Assembly: GCA_030610885.1 (NCBI GenBank)
Contig: JAUWQW010000004.1
Coordinates: 1-57,832 of the forward strand
Source: Candidatus Aminicenantota bacterium
Lineage (GTDB): Bacteria > Acidobacteriota > Aminicenantia > UBA2199
Reading direction: 5' to 3'
Length of the DNA stretch: 57,832 nucleotides
The notes under the pieces are model-generated. The model ran no database searches. It was not told where the DNA came from and worked only from the letters and a program-made list of their open reading frames with translations. Of the stretch, positions 43,231-53,578 are shown in pieces. Numbering within the stretch: position 1 is the first letter of the stretch; every line of letters begins with the position of its first letter. The position numbers and the translations under genes are program-made.

Positions 43231-45819
43231 ATGTTTAATTTTATCATACGAAAAATATTTGGAACAAGAAATGAAAGAGAATTAAAGAAATTCATCCCTT
43301 ATGTTGAGGCAATAAACAACCTGGAATCAGAGATCAAAAAGCTTTCAGATGAGGAACTTAAGAGTTTTACAAATAAATTTAAAGAGAGACTGGATAAAGG
43401 TGAAACTTTAGATGATATTCTTATTGAAACCTTTGCAGTTGTTAGAGAAGTTAGTGTAAGAGTTCTTAAAATGAGGCATTTTGATGTCCAGTTAGTAGGT
43501 GGAGTTATTCTTCACCAGGGAAAGATTTCTGAGATGAAAACAGGAGAAGGTAAAACACTTGTTTCTACTTTACCAGGTTACTTAAATGCTCTTTCGGGTA
43601 AAGGTGTTCATATTGTTACTGTTAATGACTATCTTGCACAAAGAGATTCAGAATGGATGGGTGGAATTTACAAGTTTCTTGGTTTATCAGTGGGTGTGAT
43701 TCAGCATGATATGGATGAAGATTTAAGAAAAGAGGCATATAGAGCTGATATTACTTATGGTACTAATAATGAATTCGGTTTTGATTATCTGAGAGATAAT
43801 ATGAAATTTGAGGTTGATGAGTTGGTTCAAAATGGGTACAACTTTGCAATTGTTGATGAAGTAGACTCAATATTAATTGATGAGGCGAGAACTCCTTTGA
43901 TTATTTCTGGTCCTACTGAAGAATCCACATCCTTTTATTACACTGTGAATGATTTTGTGAAGCGTGCAAAAAGAGCTAATGAAAATTATGAGCTGGATGA
44001 AAAATCACGAACAGTTGTTTTAACAGAACATGGTATAGAAGAAGCAGAGAAATTTTTTAAAATAGATAATTTATATGATCTTACAAATATGGATACACTT
44101 CATCAGGTGAATCAAGCTCTAAAGGCACATCTTCTTTTCCAAAGCGATAAGGATTATCTTGTAAAAGACAATCAAGTATTGATTGTTGATGAGTTTACTG
44201 GAAGAATGATGCCTGGAAGGAGATATTCTGATGGACTTCATCAGGCATTGGAAGCAAAAGAGAATGTTAAAATTGAGAAAGAATACCAAACACTTGCTCA
44301 AATCACATTTCAGAATTATTTCAGGATGTATGATAAATTAGCAGGAATGACAGGAACAGCTATAACTGAAGCTGCAGAATTTGACTCGATTTATAATCTT
44401 GATGTATTGGATGTCCCTACTAACAGACATCTAATAAGAACTGAATATCATGATGTTATTTATGGGAGTAAAGAGGAGAAATGGGATGCAGTTGTTAATG
44501 GAATAATGGAATTAAATAAAAGAGGTCAACCTGTTCTTGTTGGAACAATTTCAATTGAAAATTCTGAATTATTGAGTAGAAAACTTAGAAAAGAAAGGAT
44601 AAAACATGTTGTTTTAAATGCAAAATATCATGAGATGGAAGCTGATATCATTGCTCAAGCGGGAAGACTTGGTTCAGTTACAATAGCAACTAATATGGCA
44701 GGTAGAGGAACAGATATTTTACTGGGTGGCAATCCAGATTTTATTTTAAAGGATGAATTAAAGAAAAAAGGATATAGCGTTGAAACTGCTCCTGAAGTTG
44801 TTTTAAAAAAGTGTCAAGAAGAGGCTATTGAGCTTACGGAAAGAGAACATAAAGAGGTTATAAAATTGGGTGGACTCCATATACTTGGAACAGAGAGGCA
44901 TGAAGCAAGACGAATAGATAACCAGTTGAGAGGAAGGTCAGGGAGGCAGGGAGATCCAGGCTCATCAAAGTTTTATATATCTTTAGAAGATGATTTAATG
45001 AAAGTTTTAGGAACTGATAGGATAAAAGGACTTTTAGTCAGGGCTGGTATGACCAATGGAGTCCCTATTGAACATAGGTTTATAAGTAAAGCAATAGAGA
45101 ATGCACAGAAGCAGATTGAGAATCAAAATTTTTCAATAAGAAAGCACTTACTTGAGTATGATGATGTAATGAACAAACAGAGGAAGACAATTTATTCAAT
45201 AAGAAGGGATATACTTTATGGAAAGGATCTTAGGGATCATATAGTAAAATTAGTAGAGGAGATATTTGAGAGTATTTTTGATTTTTATGTAAAAGAGAAT
45301 AAAGATCCAGATGAATGGAATTTTGATTCTCTTCAAAAGGAGATTCTTTCTCAGTTTGGGTTTGATATTAATCAAATTTTAAATAAAAATTTCAGTGATC
45401 TAAACTATTTTGAGGTTAAAAAAAAACTTTCAAAGCATTTAATATCAATCTATGGAGAAAAAGAAGCTCTTATCGGAACAGAACAGATGAGAGAATTAGA
45501 ACGAATGATAATGCTGCAGATAAGTGATTCTCAATGGAAAGATCATCTGTTGAATATTGACCATCTTAAAGAGGGTATAGGATTAAGAGGATATGCACAA
45601 AAAGACCCTTTAATTGAATATAAAAAAGAGAGTTTTGATCTATTCGAAGAACTTCAAAATCGCATAGAAGAGGAAGTAATTAGATTTATATATCTATTTC
45701 ATCCTGTTGAAGAAGAGGAAATAGAAGATTGGAAAAAAAGGAAAAGAGCAAAACTATCAAAACCAACCTCAAAAATGCCAAAGAGAGGAAAGAAAAAAAA
45801 GAAAAAGAAGAGGAGATAG
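43231..45819 (+). CDS. secA: Preprotein translocase ATPase SecA
   Basis: 862-residue motor that drives unfolded preproteins through SecYEG. Walker A lies in MKTGEGKTLVSTLPGYLNAL (about residues 100-119), with DEVDSILIDEARTPLIISGP, the preprotein cross-linking region, ATNMAGRGTDILLGGNP and LRGRSGRQGDPGSSKFY of the second nucleotide fold. The C terminus ends in a Lys/Arg tail and lacks the usual Cys-rich SEC-C zinc motif. guaB starts 1 nt after its stop, an unusual pairing implying cotranscription. Confidence 0.98.
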   Translation: MFNFIIRKIFGTRNERELKKFIPYVEAINNLESEIKKLSDEELKSFTNKFKERLDKGETLDDILIETFAVVREVSVRVLKMRHFDVQLVGGVILHQGKISEMKTGEGKTLVSTLPGYLNALSGKGVHIVTVNDYLAQRDSEWMGGIYKFLGLSVGVIQHDMDEDLRKEAYRADITYGTNNEFGFDYLRDNMKFEVDELVQNGYNFAIVDEVDSILIDEARTPLIISGPTEESTSFYYTVNDFVKRAKRANENYELDEKSRTVVLTEHGIEEAEKFFKIDNLYDLTNMDTLHQVNQALKAHLLFQSDKDYLVKDNQVLIVDEFTGRMMPGRRYSDGLHQALEAKENVKIEKEYQTLAQITFQNYFRMYDKLAGMTGTAITEAAEFDSIYNLDVLDVPTNRHLIRTEYHDVIYGSKEEKWDAVVNGIMELNKRGQPVLVGTISIENSELLSRKLRKERIKHVVLNAKYHEMEADIIAQAGRLGSVTIATNMAGRGTDILLGGNPDFILKDELKKKGYSVETAPEVVLKKCQEEAIELTEREHKEVIKLGGLHILGTERHEARRIDNQLRGRSGRQGDPGSSKFYISLEDDLMKVLGTDRIKGLLVRAGMTNGVPIEHRFISKAIENAQKQIENQNFSIRKHLLEYDDVMNKQRKTIYSIRRDILYGKDLRDHIVKLVEEIFESIFDFYVKENKDPDEWNFDSLQKEILSQFGFDINQILNKNFSDLNYFEVKKKLSKHLISIYGEKEALIGTEQMRELERMIMLQISDSQWKDHLLNIDHLKEGIGLRGYAQKDPLIEYKKESFDLFEELQNRIEEEVIRFIYLFHPVEEEEIEDWKKRKRAKLSKPTSKMPKRGKKKKKKKRR

Positions 45820-45820
45820 A

Positions 45821-47287
45821 ATGAAGGAAAAATTTTCAACATATGAGGGCTTAACTTTTGATGATGTTCTCCTGGTTCCTGATTATTCTGAAGTTACTCC
45901 TCAACAGGTTAATACATCAACAAAATTAACAAAAAATATAAACCTGAATATCCCTTTAATCTCAGCAGCAATGGATACTGTGTCAGAGTCCAGAATGGCA
46001 ATAGCTATGGCTCAAATGGGAGGGATTTCTATTATTCACAAAAATATGAGTATTGAACAGCAGGTACAAGATGTAAAGAGGGTGAAAAGGTCAGAATCAA
46101 CAATGATAACTAATCCTTTTACTCTAAAACCTTATAATAAAATCAGAGAAGCACTTCAGCTTGTAAAGGAAAAGGGAATTTCCGGGCTACCTATTGTTGA
46201 TGATCAAGGTAAGTTAAGAGGCATTCTTACTAATAGGGATATAAGGCTTACCACTGATGTTGAGAAAGAGATAAAGCATTTTATGACTTCTGAAAATCTT
46301 ATTACAGCTAAAGAGAATATTTCAACAGAAAAAGCTAAGAGGTTGCTTCTTGTAAATAAGATTGAGAAGCTCCCGGTTATTGATAATAACAATAATCTTA
46401 AAGGTTTGATAACTTTAAAAGATATTATAAAGTCAGAACAGTTTCCAGATGCTTCAAAGGATAAAAAGGGGAGGCTTCTGGTAGGAGCTGCAGTAGGCAC
46501 TTCTAAAGATACAATACATAGAGTCAAAGCATTAATTAAAGCCAGTGTTGATGTGATTGTTGTTGATACTTCTCATGGTCATTCAAAAAGGGTTATGAAA
46601 ATTTTGGAAAAAATCAGAAGTCAATTCCCTTTAATAGATTTAATAGCGGGTAATATTGCTACATATAAAGCTGCTCAAGATTTAGTTGATTTAGGTGTTG
46701 ATGCAGTTAAGGTGGGTGTTGGTCCAGGTTCGATCTGTACAACCAGGATGATAACAGGCGCAGGTATGCCCCAACTTACTGCTATAATGGAAGTTGTTAG
46801 AGCAGTGAAAGAAAGAGTACCTGTAATTGCAGATGGTGGAATCAAATTTTCAGGTGACATTACAAAATCAATTGCTGCAGGAGCTAATTCTGTTATGCTT
46901 GGTTCAATCCTTGCAGGTACAGATGAAAGCCCCGGGGAATTGATTATTTACCAGGGCAGATCTTATAAGAAATATCGTGGAATGGGCTCTATTGGTGCAA
47001 TGAAGGATGGGAGTAAAGATCGATACTTTCAGGAAGAAGAATCTGTAGAATCAAAATTAGTACCAGAAGGAATAGAGGGTAGGGTTCCATATAGAGGAAG
47101 CATTATGCAATTGATCCCACTTATGATCGGGGGTTTAAAAGCAGGTATGGGCTTAACAGGGTGTAAAAATATTGAGGAGTTGAGGAAAAAAGTTACATTT
47201 GTAAAGATCACAAATGCTTCATTAAAAGAGAGTCATGTTCATGATGTTATAATAACTGAAGAATCTCCAAATTACAGACTGGATTGA
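45821..47287 (+). CDS. guaB: IMP dehydrogenase
   Basis: 488-residue enzyme oxidising IMP to XMP, the committed step of GMP synthesis. The TIM barrel is split by two CBS domains (about 95-205). The catalytic cysteine lies in [12 protein letters not shown] (about 297-308), preceded by VDTSHGHS and followed by [19 protein letters not shown]; the flap RYFQEEE is also present. GAGGAGATAG in the 3' end of secA serves as ribosome-binding site. A perfect 12-bp stem follows the stop. Confidence 0.98.
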   Translation: MKEKFSTYEGLTFDDVLLVPDYSEVTPQQVNTSTKLTKNINLNIPLISAAMDTVSESRMAIAMAQMGGISIIHKNMSIEQQVQDVKRVKRSESTMITNPFTLKPYNKIREALQLVKEKGISGLPIVDDQGKLRGILTNRDIRLTTDVEKEIKHFMTSENLITAKENISTEKAKRLLLVNKIEKLPVIDNNNNLKGLITLKDIIKSEQFPDASKDKKGRLLVGAAVGTSKDTIHRVKALIKASVDVIVVDTSHGHSKRVMKILEKIRSQFPLIDLIAGNIATYKAAQDLVDLGVDAVKVGVGPGSICTTRMITGAGMPQLTAIMEVVRAVKERVPVIADGGIKFSGDITKSIAAGANSVMLGSILAGTDESPGELIIYQGRSYKKYRGMGSIGAMKDGSKDRYFQEEESVESKLVPEGIEGRVPYRGSIMQLIPLMIGGLKAGMGLTGCKNIEELRKKVTFVKITNASLKESHVHDVIITEESPNYRLD

Positions 47288-47291
47288 AGAG

Positions 47292-47319
47292 AATGAGATT
47301 TTTATTTAAAAATCTCATT
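47292..47319. terminator. Palindromic hairpin after guaB, putative terminator
   Basis: AATGAGATTTTT (47292-47303) and AAAAATCTCATT (47308-47319) form a perfect 12-bp stem with a 4-nt loop, between the convergent guaB and DUF362 genes. The following U-tract is poor, so termination strength is uncertain. Confidence 0.65.
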
Positions 47320-47355
47320 ATTCTTGAATTAATGCGATTTATGTATGTTAAAAAT

Positions 47356-48426
47356 TTAATATTTTAGATTTATTAGCTTGTAATCAGGATTTCCAAACCC
47401 AATATCTCTTGAATGATCTATCTGGATTTTATATGGAATATTATAGGATAAATCGGGTAATCTCTTTTCAGATCTTTTTTCAACAAGATCAAGAGAAGCA
47501 GTATCAATCGCAACCGGGTCAAATGATATCAATACTCCAATATCAGAAGTGATCTTTTCAAATCCTTTCATACAATCACAATCCTTTGTAATTCTATTGA
47601 GAAAATTGATATAAATTATTTTCCCTTTATTTACTTTAACAACGCCCATTGCGTGTTCAACTATCTTTTTTTGAAGTTGTTCATATGTTTCCTTCCAGTT
47701 GAATTTAACTGCATTAAACCTACATATTGCAAGGCATTCTCCACATCCAATACATTTTTTTACGTTTATTACAGCTCTATTTTCAATAAAAGAGATTGCA
47801 CCAGCAGGACACCATTTTATGCACTCCTTACATCCTGTACAATTTTTTTTTATTATTGTTGGTTTTGCTGTTGAATGCTGGATCAATTTTCCTTTTCTAC
47901 TTGAACAACCCATTCCCATATTTTTTAATGCTCCTCCAAATCCTGTAACAATATGCCCTGTAAAATGGGATACAACAATAAGAGATTGAGCTTTTACAAT
48001 AAGAGAAGCAATGCCTACCTTTTTGTATATTTTGCCAGGGATATTTATTTGTATTTCCTCATCCCCAAATAAACCATCGGACATAATAATTGGTAAACCT
48101 GTGTTTTTATAATTAAAACCATGTTCATATGCAAGATGTATATGGTCAACAGCATTTGAGCGTTTACTTTTATATAATGTTGATGTTTCAGTTAAAAATG
48201 GTTTTGCGTTTTGTTCTTTTACGATTTCACCAATCATTTTAAAGTAAACGGGTCTAACATACCCTTTTGTACCCTGTTCACCAAAATGTGTTTTTATTGC
48301 AACCATATCTTCTGGATCTATAAAGGAAAAAAAGTTATTATGCCTGATTGCTTTTTCAAGTTTGTAACATATCAGGTCATCTTGCTCATTATCTTCAATT
48401 TCTATAAAAAAAACTCTCTCTTTCAT
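47356..48426 (-). CDS. DUF362 protein with two [4Fe-4S] ferredoxin motifs
   Basis: 356 residues. A DUF362 domain (VAIKTHFGEQGTKGYVRP, GALKNMGMGCSSRKGK) holds a bacterial ferredoxin insert with CTGCKECIKWCP and CIGCGECLAIC. Proteins of this type are common in anaerobes and usually called iron-sulfur cluster-binding proteins of unknown redox function. Its ATG overlaps the stop of the upstream metallopeptidase gene by 4 nt, so the two are translationally coupled, though a functional link is not evident. Confidence 0.87.
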   Translation of the reverse strand: MKERVFFIEIEDNEQDDLICYKLEKAIRHNNFFSFIDPEDMVAIKTHFGEQGTKGYVRPVYFKMIGEIVKEQNAKPFLTETSTLYKSKRSNAVDHIHLAYEHGFNYKNTGLPIIMSDGLFGDEEIQINIPGKIYKKVGIASLIVKAQSLIVVSHFTGHIVTGFGGALKNMGMGCSSRKGKLIQHSTAKPTIIKKNCTGCKECIKWCPAGAISFIENRAVINVKKCIGCGECLAICRFNAVKFNWKETYEQLQKKIVEHAMGVVKVNKGKIIYINFLNRITKDCDCMKGFEKITSDIGVLISFDPVAIDTASLDLVEKRSEKRLPDLSYNIPYKIQIDHSRDIGFGNPDYKLINLKY

Positions 48427-50399
48427 TTTAAATGTCCCTTATTTCTAAAATATTCTAATGCAATCTTGGTTTCTTCAAGCAAAGGGTGTGCAGAAATATT
48501 TTGTGCTACAGCCTTTTTCATCCATAATTGAGGAATAACTTTTCCAATAACACACATTCTCTCCATCTCTTTTTCCAGGTTTTTACCCCTTAGAAATTTC
48601 TCAATCTGAAATTTTATAAGAAACCCGATAGGATAATCTGGAAGATAGAGTGCACAGTCTATCATATGGGAATAAATTGCAAGTATTGGCTGGTCTTTTA
48701 TATTAAATATATCTGAATAATATTTGTTCCATATATGTTTTGCTATTTTTATAACAGCATGTTTCAACTCTCGGGGTTCTGCTTCAGGGTTCTTGTATAT
48801 CCAATTCCAGACTTTCATATCAACAAGAGAAACTCCCATAATTTCATAACTCGACCATAGAGTGGAAAGAACATTATAATACCATGAATCTATGTTTTCA
48901 TTTGCCTGGTCAAGGATTTCAAGGTCTCTTGTTTGGAACACAAAGGCAAAAGCTTCTGTAAATGCAGTGTTTGGAACACCATGAAGCATATAATGATCTA
49001 TATAATAAAGTGATAATGTCTGCTCAACACAATGCCCGAGTTCGTGCATAGCCGTGTTAAATCCTTTGTAATTCATTCCCTTTTCAGTAACTCTTGTTCT
49101 TAAATGTGATAGGTCAGTTCTTATCTCAGGCCCCCATGCATGACCTGCGCCTCTGGCAGGTTCAACCTTTATTTTTGAAGATATGAACTCAGCTTTATTT
49201 TTTGAAAACCCCAGTTTAATCAGGATATTCTTTATGTTTTTTTCAAAAGATTCAATGTCGGGATATTTTTTTAACACAATCTTATCGAGTTCTGGTTCCG
49301 GGATTGAGTTATTTAAAGCAAAACCATTGTACCATATATCAAATGGAAGAAGTTCTCTGTTTAACCCTTTTTTGATAATCTTTGCAGTTGATCTTACATG
49401 TTCTGAGCTCAAAACTTTTTCGAATAATTTTTCAACCTCTATCTCTGGAATCTCTCTATCAATATTAAATTTCCTTTTAATATGTGTGGAATAATTCAGA
49501 TAATATTTATCAACCCTTTTTAATGCCTTAAAAATTTTAAGAAAATGATCATATCTTGTATCTGGTTCTGAAGAAAAATTGATTTTTTTACCATACTTAA
49601 TAACCTCATTTTTAAAGGGATTCCACACAAATTCAGGACTATTGATCACATTTCCGGGAATATCTTGATAAATGATCCTGTTCATCACATTATAGATCAT
49701 ATTCTGCTTAACAAGACCTTCGGGATTTTGATATGCAGCTTTAATTTCATCGCGCAAACCCCAGTGACTTATTAATTTTAACTCTTCAGGGAAATATCTT
49801 GTTCCATTGTTATCAATTAATCTGTTCATATAAATGTTGTATTCTGAAATGTAAGCCTCAGCATTTGTGAAAACTTCAGAGATCTTCTGGTTAATTATTG
49901 ATGGAATTCTTGAGATGAATAAATCTCCCACTCTTGCATAGCTCCACTCTTTTCTGTCCCATTTTTTAGAGGAATTTTCCTTTTCATCTAATGTATAATA
50001 GGGAAAGTTTAACAATATAAAAAAGGCAATTTTATTTTTATAAAGATCTTCTTCCAGATGAGCAAACGGGTCATATTTCCCAAAATCCATATCAATCGGG
50101 AGTATGCTTCCTGAATCAAGATGTAATGGCCGTTTTAAATCAATGTTTAATCTGTTTAGATTTCCATATAAGATTTCAATATTTTTCTCAATTCTTTTAA
50201 AGTTTTCAAAAAGTAATTTATCATTTGATATAAAATTTTTTTTACAAAAATTGTTAAAGTCTTGTATGTTTCCATCTTTTTCACACCAGAAACAGGAAAC
50301 CTGTTCAATTCCTTTTTGAATCCTGAATCTGTGTATATTTCCATGCTCTTCTGTAATTTGTTCTGTTAAAGCATCTTTAATTTTATCATTTATTCTCAT
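48423..50399 (-). CDS. HExxH zinc metallopeptidase (M3/M2-like gluzincin)
   Basis: 658 residues, no signal peptide, so probably a cytoplasmic oligopeptidase. The zinc motif HELGH (His452, Glu453, His456) and a third ligand candidate in TAFTEAFAF (Glu482) follow the M3/M2 spacing of about 25 residues after the second His. The rest is largely helical, as in M3 peptidases. The precise family is uncertain. Residues ~15-47 (including IHRFRIQKGIEQVSCFWCEK) are duplicated as a fragment at the right edge of the window. A TATAAT-like box lies ~20 nt before the ATG with only weak GAGA as ribosome-binding site. It overlaps the DUF362 gene by 4 nt. Confidence 0.8.
   Translation of the reverse strand: MRINDKIKDALTEQITEEHGNIHRFRIQKGIEQVSCFWCEKDGNIQDFNNFCKKNFISNDKLLFENFKRIEKNIEILYGNLNRLNIDLKRPLHLDSGSILPIDMDFGKYDPFAHLEEDLYKNKIAFFILLNFPYYTLDEKENSSKKWDRKEWSYARVGDLFISRIPSIINQKISEVFTNAEAYISEYNIYMNRLIDNNGTRYFPEELKLISHWGLRDEIKAAYQNPEGLVKQNMIYNVMNRIIYQDIPGNVINSPEFVWNPFKNEVIKYGKKINFSSEPDTRYDHFLKIFKALKRVDKYYLNYSTHIKRKFNIDREIPEIEVEKLFEKVLSSEHVRSTAKIIKKGLNRELLPFDIWYNGFALNNSIPEPELDKIVLKKYPDIESFEKNIKNILIKLGFSKNKAEFISSKIKVEPARGAGHAWGPEIRTDLSHLRTRVTEKGMNYKGFNTAMHELGHCVEQTLSLYYIDHYMLHGVPNTAFTEAFAFVFQTRDLEILDQANENIDSWYYNVLSTLWSSYEIMGVSLVDMKVWNWIYKNPEAEPRELKHAVIKIAKHIWNKYYSDIFNIKDQPILAIYSHMIDCALYLPDYPIGFLIKFQIEKFLRGKNLEKEMERMCVIGKVIPQLWMKKAVAQNISAHPLLEETKIALEYFRNKGHLK
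50260..50359 (-). repeat. Segment of the metallopeptidase 5' end duplicated at 57633-57732
   Basis: These 100 bp (codons ~14-47 of the metallopeptidase) match 57633-57732 at 93 positions, with no gap. The similarity stops sharply at both ends. Both copies lie on the same strand, about 7.4 kb apart. Confidence 0.85.
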
Positions 50400-50651
50400 A
50401 GTTTCTCTAAATTATTATACATCAAAATGTAAAATATATAAAATAGATCTCTTTATTTTTCATTGTTTTGAATTATAATTCAATTTTTTGGATTTTTTAA
50501 ATATTTTATATAAGAAATCCTCACTATAGAAAGCTTTTAGTATTACTTCAGATTGGTATTAATATTGCATAGGATATATATTAAATAAATATATAAGAGA
50601 TTATAATAAATTGAATGAAGAGTTAATTTTTTATAAATCATTTAAAAGGAG

Positions 50652-53444
50652 GTGTTTATGAAAAAATTTAGTTTTTTAATTTTTGTCTTTTTTCTCTCTT
50701 TTTCACTTGTTTTTCCTCAACTTTCACAAACAGGAATGATTAGAGGTACAGTAGCAGATGTAGAGGGACAGCCTATTCCCGGAGTTACAGTTACTATTAA
50801 ATCTCCATCTCTCATTATTTCTAAAATTGATACTTTATCGAACGAAAATGGTGCATATCGTTTTCCTTCTCTCTCTCCCGGTACTTACGAAATTGTATTT
50901 AAATTAGAAGGATTTAAATCGCTTTTTAGGAAAGGCATTATTGTTCATGTAGGTGAAACTATCACAGTAGATATTGGTTTGGAGCTCGGAAAGATTGAAG
51001 AAGAGATTATTGTAACAGGTAAAGCCCCAACCATTGACAGACAGAAAACAACCAAAACTGCCACTCTTGATTCTAATTTTATTTCAGGGATTCCAGCTAC
51101 AAGGACTTTAGGTACTTATTTTAATATGACCCCCGGAACTACTGGTAATACTTCTCATGGTGGATCTGTAAGAGACAACACTTACAATGTAGATGGAGTT
51201 AATACTACAGATGGAGTTGTTGGTACTGAAGCTCTTTTCTTCAGTATGGATACAGTAGAGGAAATATCTGTACAGTCAGGTGGGCTTTCAGCTGAATATG
51301 GACAGGTGCGAGGAGCTGTTGTTAATGTTATAAGTAAATCAGGAGGAAACACATTTCATGGTGCTATTGATGTTTTCTACAGACATGAATCTCTTAAGTC
51401 AGATAACACTAAAGGTACTCCTCTTGAGGGTGAATCAAGTGGTGCTAAGTTCGAAATGGAGCCTGGTTTTAGCTTAGGAGGCCCAATAGTCAAAAACAAG
51501 CTGTGGTTTTTTGTAAATCTCAGCTTTAACAAAAGAGAAACATACGTTTCAGGCTATCCTTACAACAAAGATGAAGATGTACCAACTGATGACTATAGGC
51601 CTTATCCATATTTAAAACTCTCATATCAACCCAATAAAGATAATAAAGTTATCTTTTCATACAGGTATTCAGACATACAAAGACATCACAGAGGCGCCAG
51701 TAGATACCAGTTAGAAGCTACTACCTGGGAACAAAAAACAGCAACTCATGTTTTCAATCTTCATTATACGAAATTTATTGGTTCTAATTTCTATATGAAT
51801 ATCAAAGCATTTATGTACTTATCTCAATTTAACTTGCTTGCAAAAAATGATGAAGCTAATTGGTATGAATCTACTAACTATCTTAATACAGGCAGCCATG
51901 GATATGATGATATAAATCCTCGTGATAGATACTCCATACAAGCAGATGGTACATTTTTTATCGATAATTTCATGGGCTCTCATCAGGTTAAAATAGGAGC
52001 TGAGTATATGCAATCAAATTCAGGAAGAGAATTACGTTTTAAACAAGACTCTGCAGTAAGTGATATGTGTTTCATTACTACTTATAATGGTTCTCTATGG
52101 TATGGTACTTGGTATGCTCCATATAATACTAAAGAAATAACAAAAAACATTTTTGCATATGTCCAGGATACATGGAATATAGGTTCGAAACTTACAGCTA
52201 ATATTGGAATCAGGTTTCAATATATGAGAGGAATTATACCTAAACAAAACGAAGATGAGGGCGACCAGACGCTTTTTGGTTATGCTTATAATAGAAGTGT
52301 ACCCGAGGCTTTAACCCCTTTAAAATGGACTACTCTTGCTCCAAGGCTTGGACTTATATATGATCTGTTTGAAGATGGTAAAACATTACTTAAGGCTAGT
52401 TTTTCAAGATATTATATGGCAAATCTTTCACAGTGGTTTTCAGGTGCCAATCCGAACGGATGGGTATATTATGGTGGTGTGCTTAATTCAGATGGGAGTG
52501 TTGCTTATCCATATAGTATTGGAATTTCAGGACCTGAATATGCTACCAAATTCGGATATGAAGATCATGATGCAAAAGCTCCATATACTGATGAGTTTGT
52601 TATTGGTTTTGAGAAAGAGATTTTTGAAGATTGGTCTGTTGGAATCAGATATATTAGAAAATGGGATAGGAATCTATTAGAAGATGCGAATTCGGAAGCA
52701 CTTGATATGGATAAGCTAATGAATGAAGGCATACTTGAATGGACTAATTTTGCTCCTGTAACAGTAACGGATACTTTTGATAATAGTACAGTAACTTTCT
52801 GGGATAAACTTTCTTCAATACCTTTTAAAGGTTATACAATTAATCCTCCTGATGCTAAAAGAGATTATGATTCAATTGAAATTACTCTTAATAAAAGGTA
52901 TTCTCATGGATGGCAGATGAAAGCATCCTATGTATATCAAAATTCAAGAGGATTAATAGGTACGGATTTTGGTGATAGCTGGGGAGGTACAGGCTATTAT
53001 GATAGCCCGAATAGTCATATAAATGCTATTGGAAGATTCCCGCTTGAAAGACGCCATCAGTTCAAATTTCAGTCTACTGTTAAGGGTCCGTTTGGTTTAA
53101 ATCTTGGAACTTATTTCAGGTATCTATCGGGTGGCAGGTATACAAGAACAATAAACAATAACGATTTGGGATTGAGCCTTTTCCAGGGTAGTACAACTAT
53201 TTATGGAGAAGAGAGAGGCTCAAGAGCTTATCCTGCTGTGGCTATTCTTGATTTGAAGCTTGAAAAAAGGTTTAATATTGGTAATTTTACTCTTGTTTTA
53301 TTTGGTGATTGTTTTAATGTGCTAAATTCTGGAAAGGCAACCGGAGTTCACACATCTTCGAGTAATCCTACTTACACTTTTGAAGAAATGACAGCTATTC
53401 AGTCTCCAAGAATTTTCCGAATAGGTAGTAAAATCGAGTGGTAA
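50652..53444 (+). CDS. TonB-dependent receptor with N-terminal carboxypeptidase-regulatory-like domain (Oar-like)
   Basis: 930-residue outer-membrane protein. A signal peptide (~1-21) is followed by a carboxypeptidase-regulatory-like beta-sandwich (GMIRGTVADVEGQPIPGVTV, GAYRFPSLSPGTYEIVFKLEG; ~25-110), then a plug with TYNVDGVNTTDG and AEYGQVRGAVVNVISKSGGN, and a long barrel ending SPRIFRIGSKIEW. This domain order is typical of the large receptors of acidobacteria and Myxococcus Oar. The ligand is unknown; polymers or peptides are usual guesses. AAAGGAGGTG precedes the ATG. A strong terminator follows. Confidence 0.9.
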   Translation: MFMKKFSFLIFVFFLSFSLVFPQLSQTGMIRGTVADVEGQPIPGVTVTIKSPSLIISKIDTLSNENGAYRFPSLSPGTYEIVFKLEGFKSLFRKGIIVHVGETITVDIGLELGKIEEEIIVTGKAPTIDRQKTTKTATLDSNFISGIPATRTLGTYFNMTPGTTGNTSHGGSVRDNTYNVDGVNTTDGVVGTEALFFSMDTVEEISVQSGGLSAEYGQVRGAVVNVISKSGGNTFHGAIDVFYRHESLKSDNTKGTPLEGESSGAKFEMEPGFSLGGPIVKNKLWFFVNLSFNKRETYVSGYPYNKDEDVPTDDYRPYPYLKLSYQPNKDNKVIFSYRYSDIQRHHRGASRYQLEATTWEQKTATHVFNLHYTKFIGSNFYMNIKAFMYLSQFNLLAKNDEANWYESTNYLNTGSHGYDDINPRDRYSIQADGTFFIDNFMGSHQVKIGAEYMQSNSGRELRFKQDSAVSDMCFITTYNGSLWYGTWYAPYNTKEITKNIFAYVQDTWNIGSKLTANIGIRFQYMRGIIPKQNEDEGDQTLFGYAYNRSVPEALTPLKWTTLAPRLGLIYDLFEDGKTLLKASFSRYYMANLSQWFSGANPNGWVYYGGVLNSDGSVAYPYSIGISGPEYATKFGYEDHDAKAPYTDEFVIGFEKEIFEDWSVGIRYIRKWDRNLLEDANSEALDMDKLMNEGILEWTNFAPVTVTDTFDNSTVTFWDKLSSIPFKGYTINPPDAKRDYDSIEITLNKRYSHGWQMKASYVYQNSRGLIGTDFGDSWGGTGYYDSPNSHINAIGRFPLERRHQFKFQSTVKGPFGLNLGTYFRYLSGGRYTRTINNNDLGLSLFQGSTTIYGEERGSRAYPAVAILDLKLEKRFNIGNFTLVLFGDCFNVLNSGKATGVHTSSSNPTYTFEEMTAIQSPRIFRIGSKIEW

Positions 53445-53463
53445 ATATTTGATCTGAAAATAG

Positions 53464-53493
53464 ATAAGGGAGACACAATCGTGTCTCCCTTAT
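53464..53493 (+). terminator. Rho-independent terminator of the TonB receptor gene
   Basis: ATAAGGGAGACAC (53464-53476) and GTGTCTCCCTTAT (53481-53493) form a perfect 13-bp stem with an AATC loop, followed by a T-rich run (TATTCTTTTT). It lies 19 nt after the receptor stop. Confidence 0.93.
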
Positions 53494-53578
53494 TATTCTT
53501 TTTAAAAATTAAAACATTTTATGAGTTTTATAAGGGAAGATTTTTTATAAAGTTTTTTTTGTTAATATAGGAGAATTT

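Noticed and set aside
47699..47989. Plus-strand frames opposite the DUF362 gene
   Set aside because: Antisense shadows of a gene with clear ferredoxin motifs.
50156..50344. Minus-strand frame inside the metallopeptidase gene similar to the right-edge ORF
   Set aside because: It is the other frame of the duplicated segment; substitutions between the copies follow the peptidase frame.
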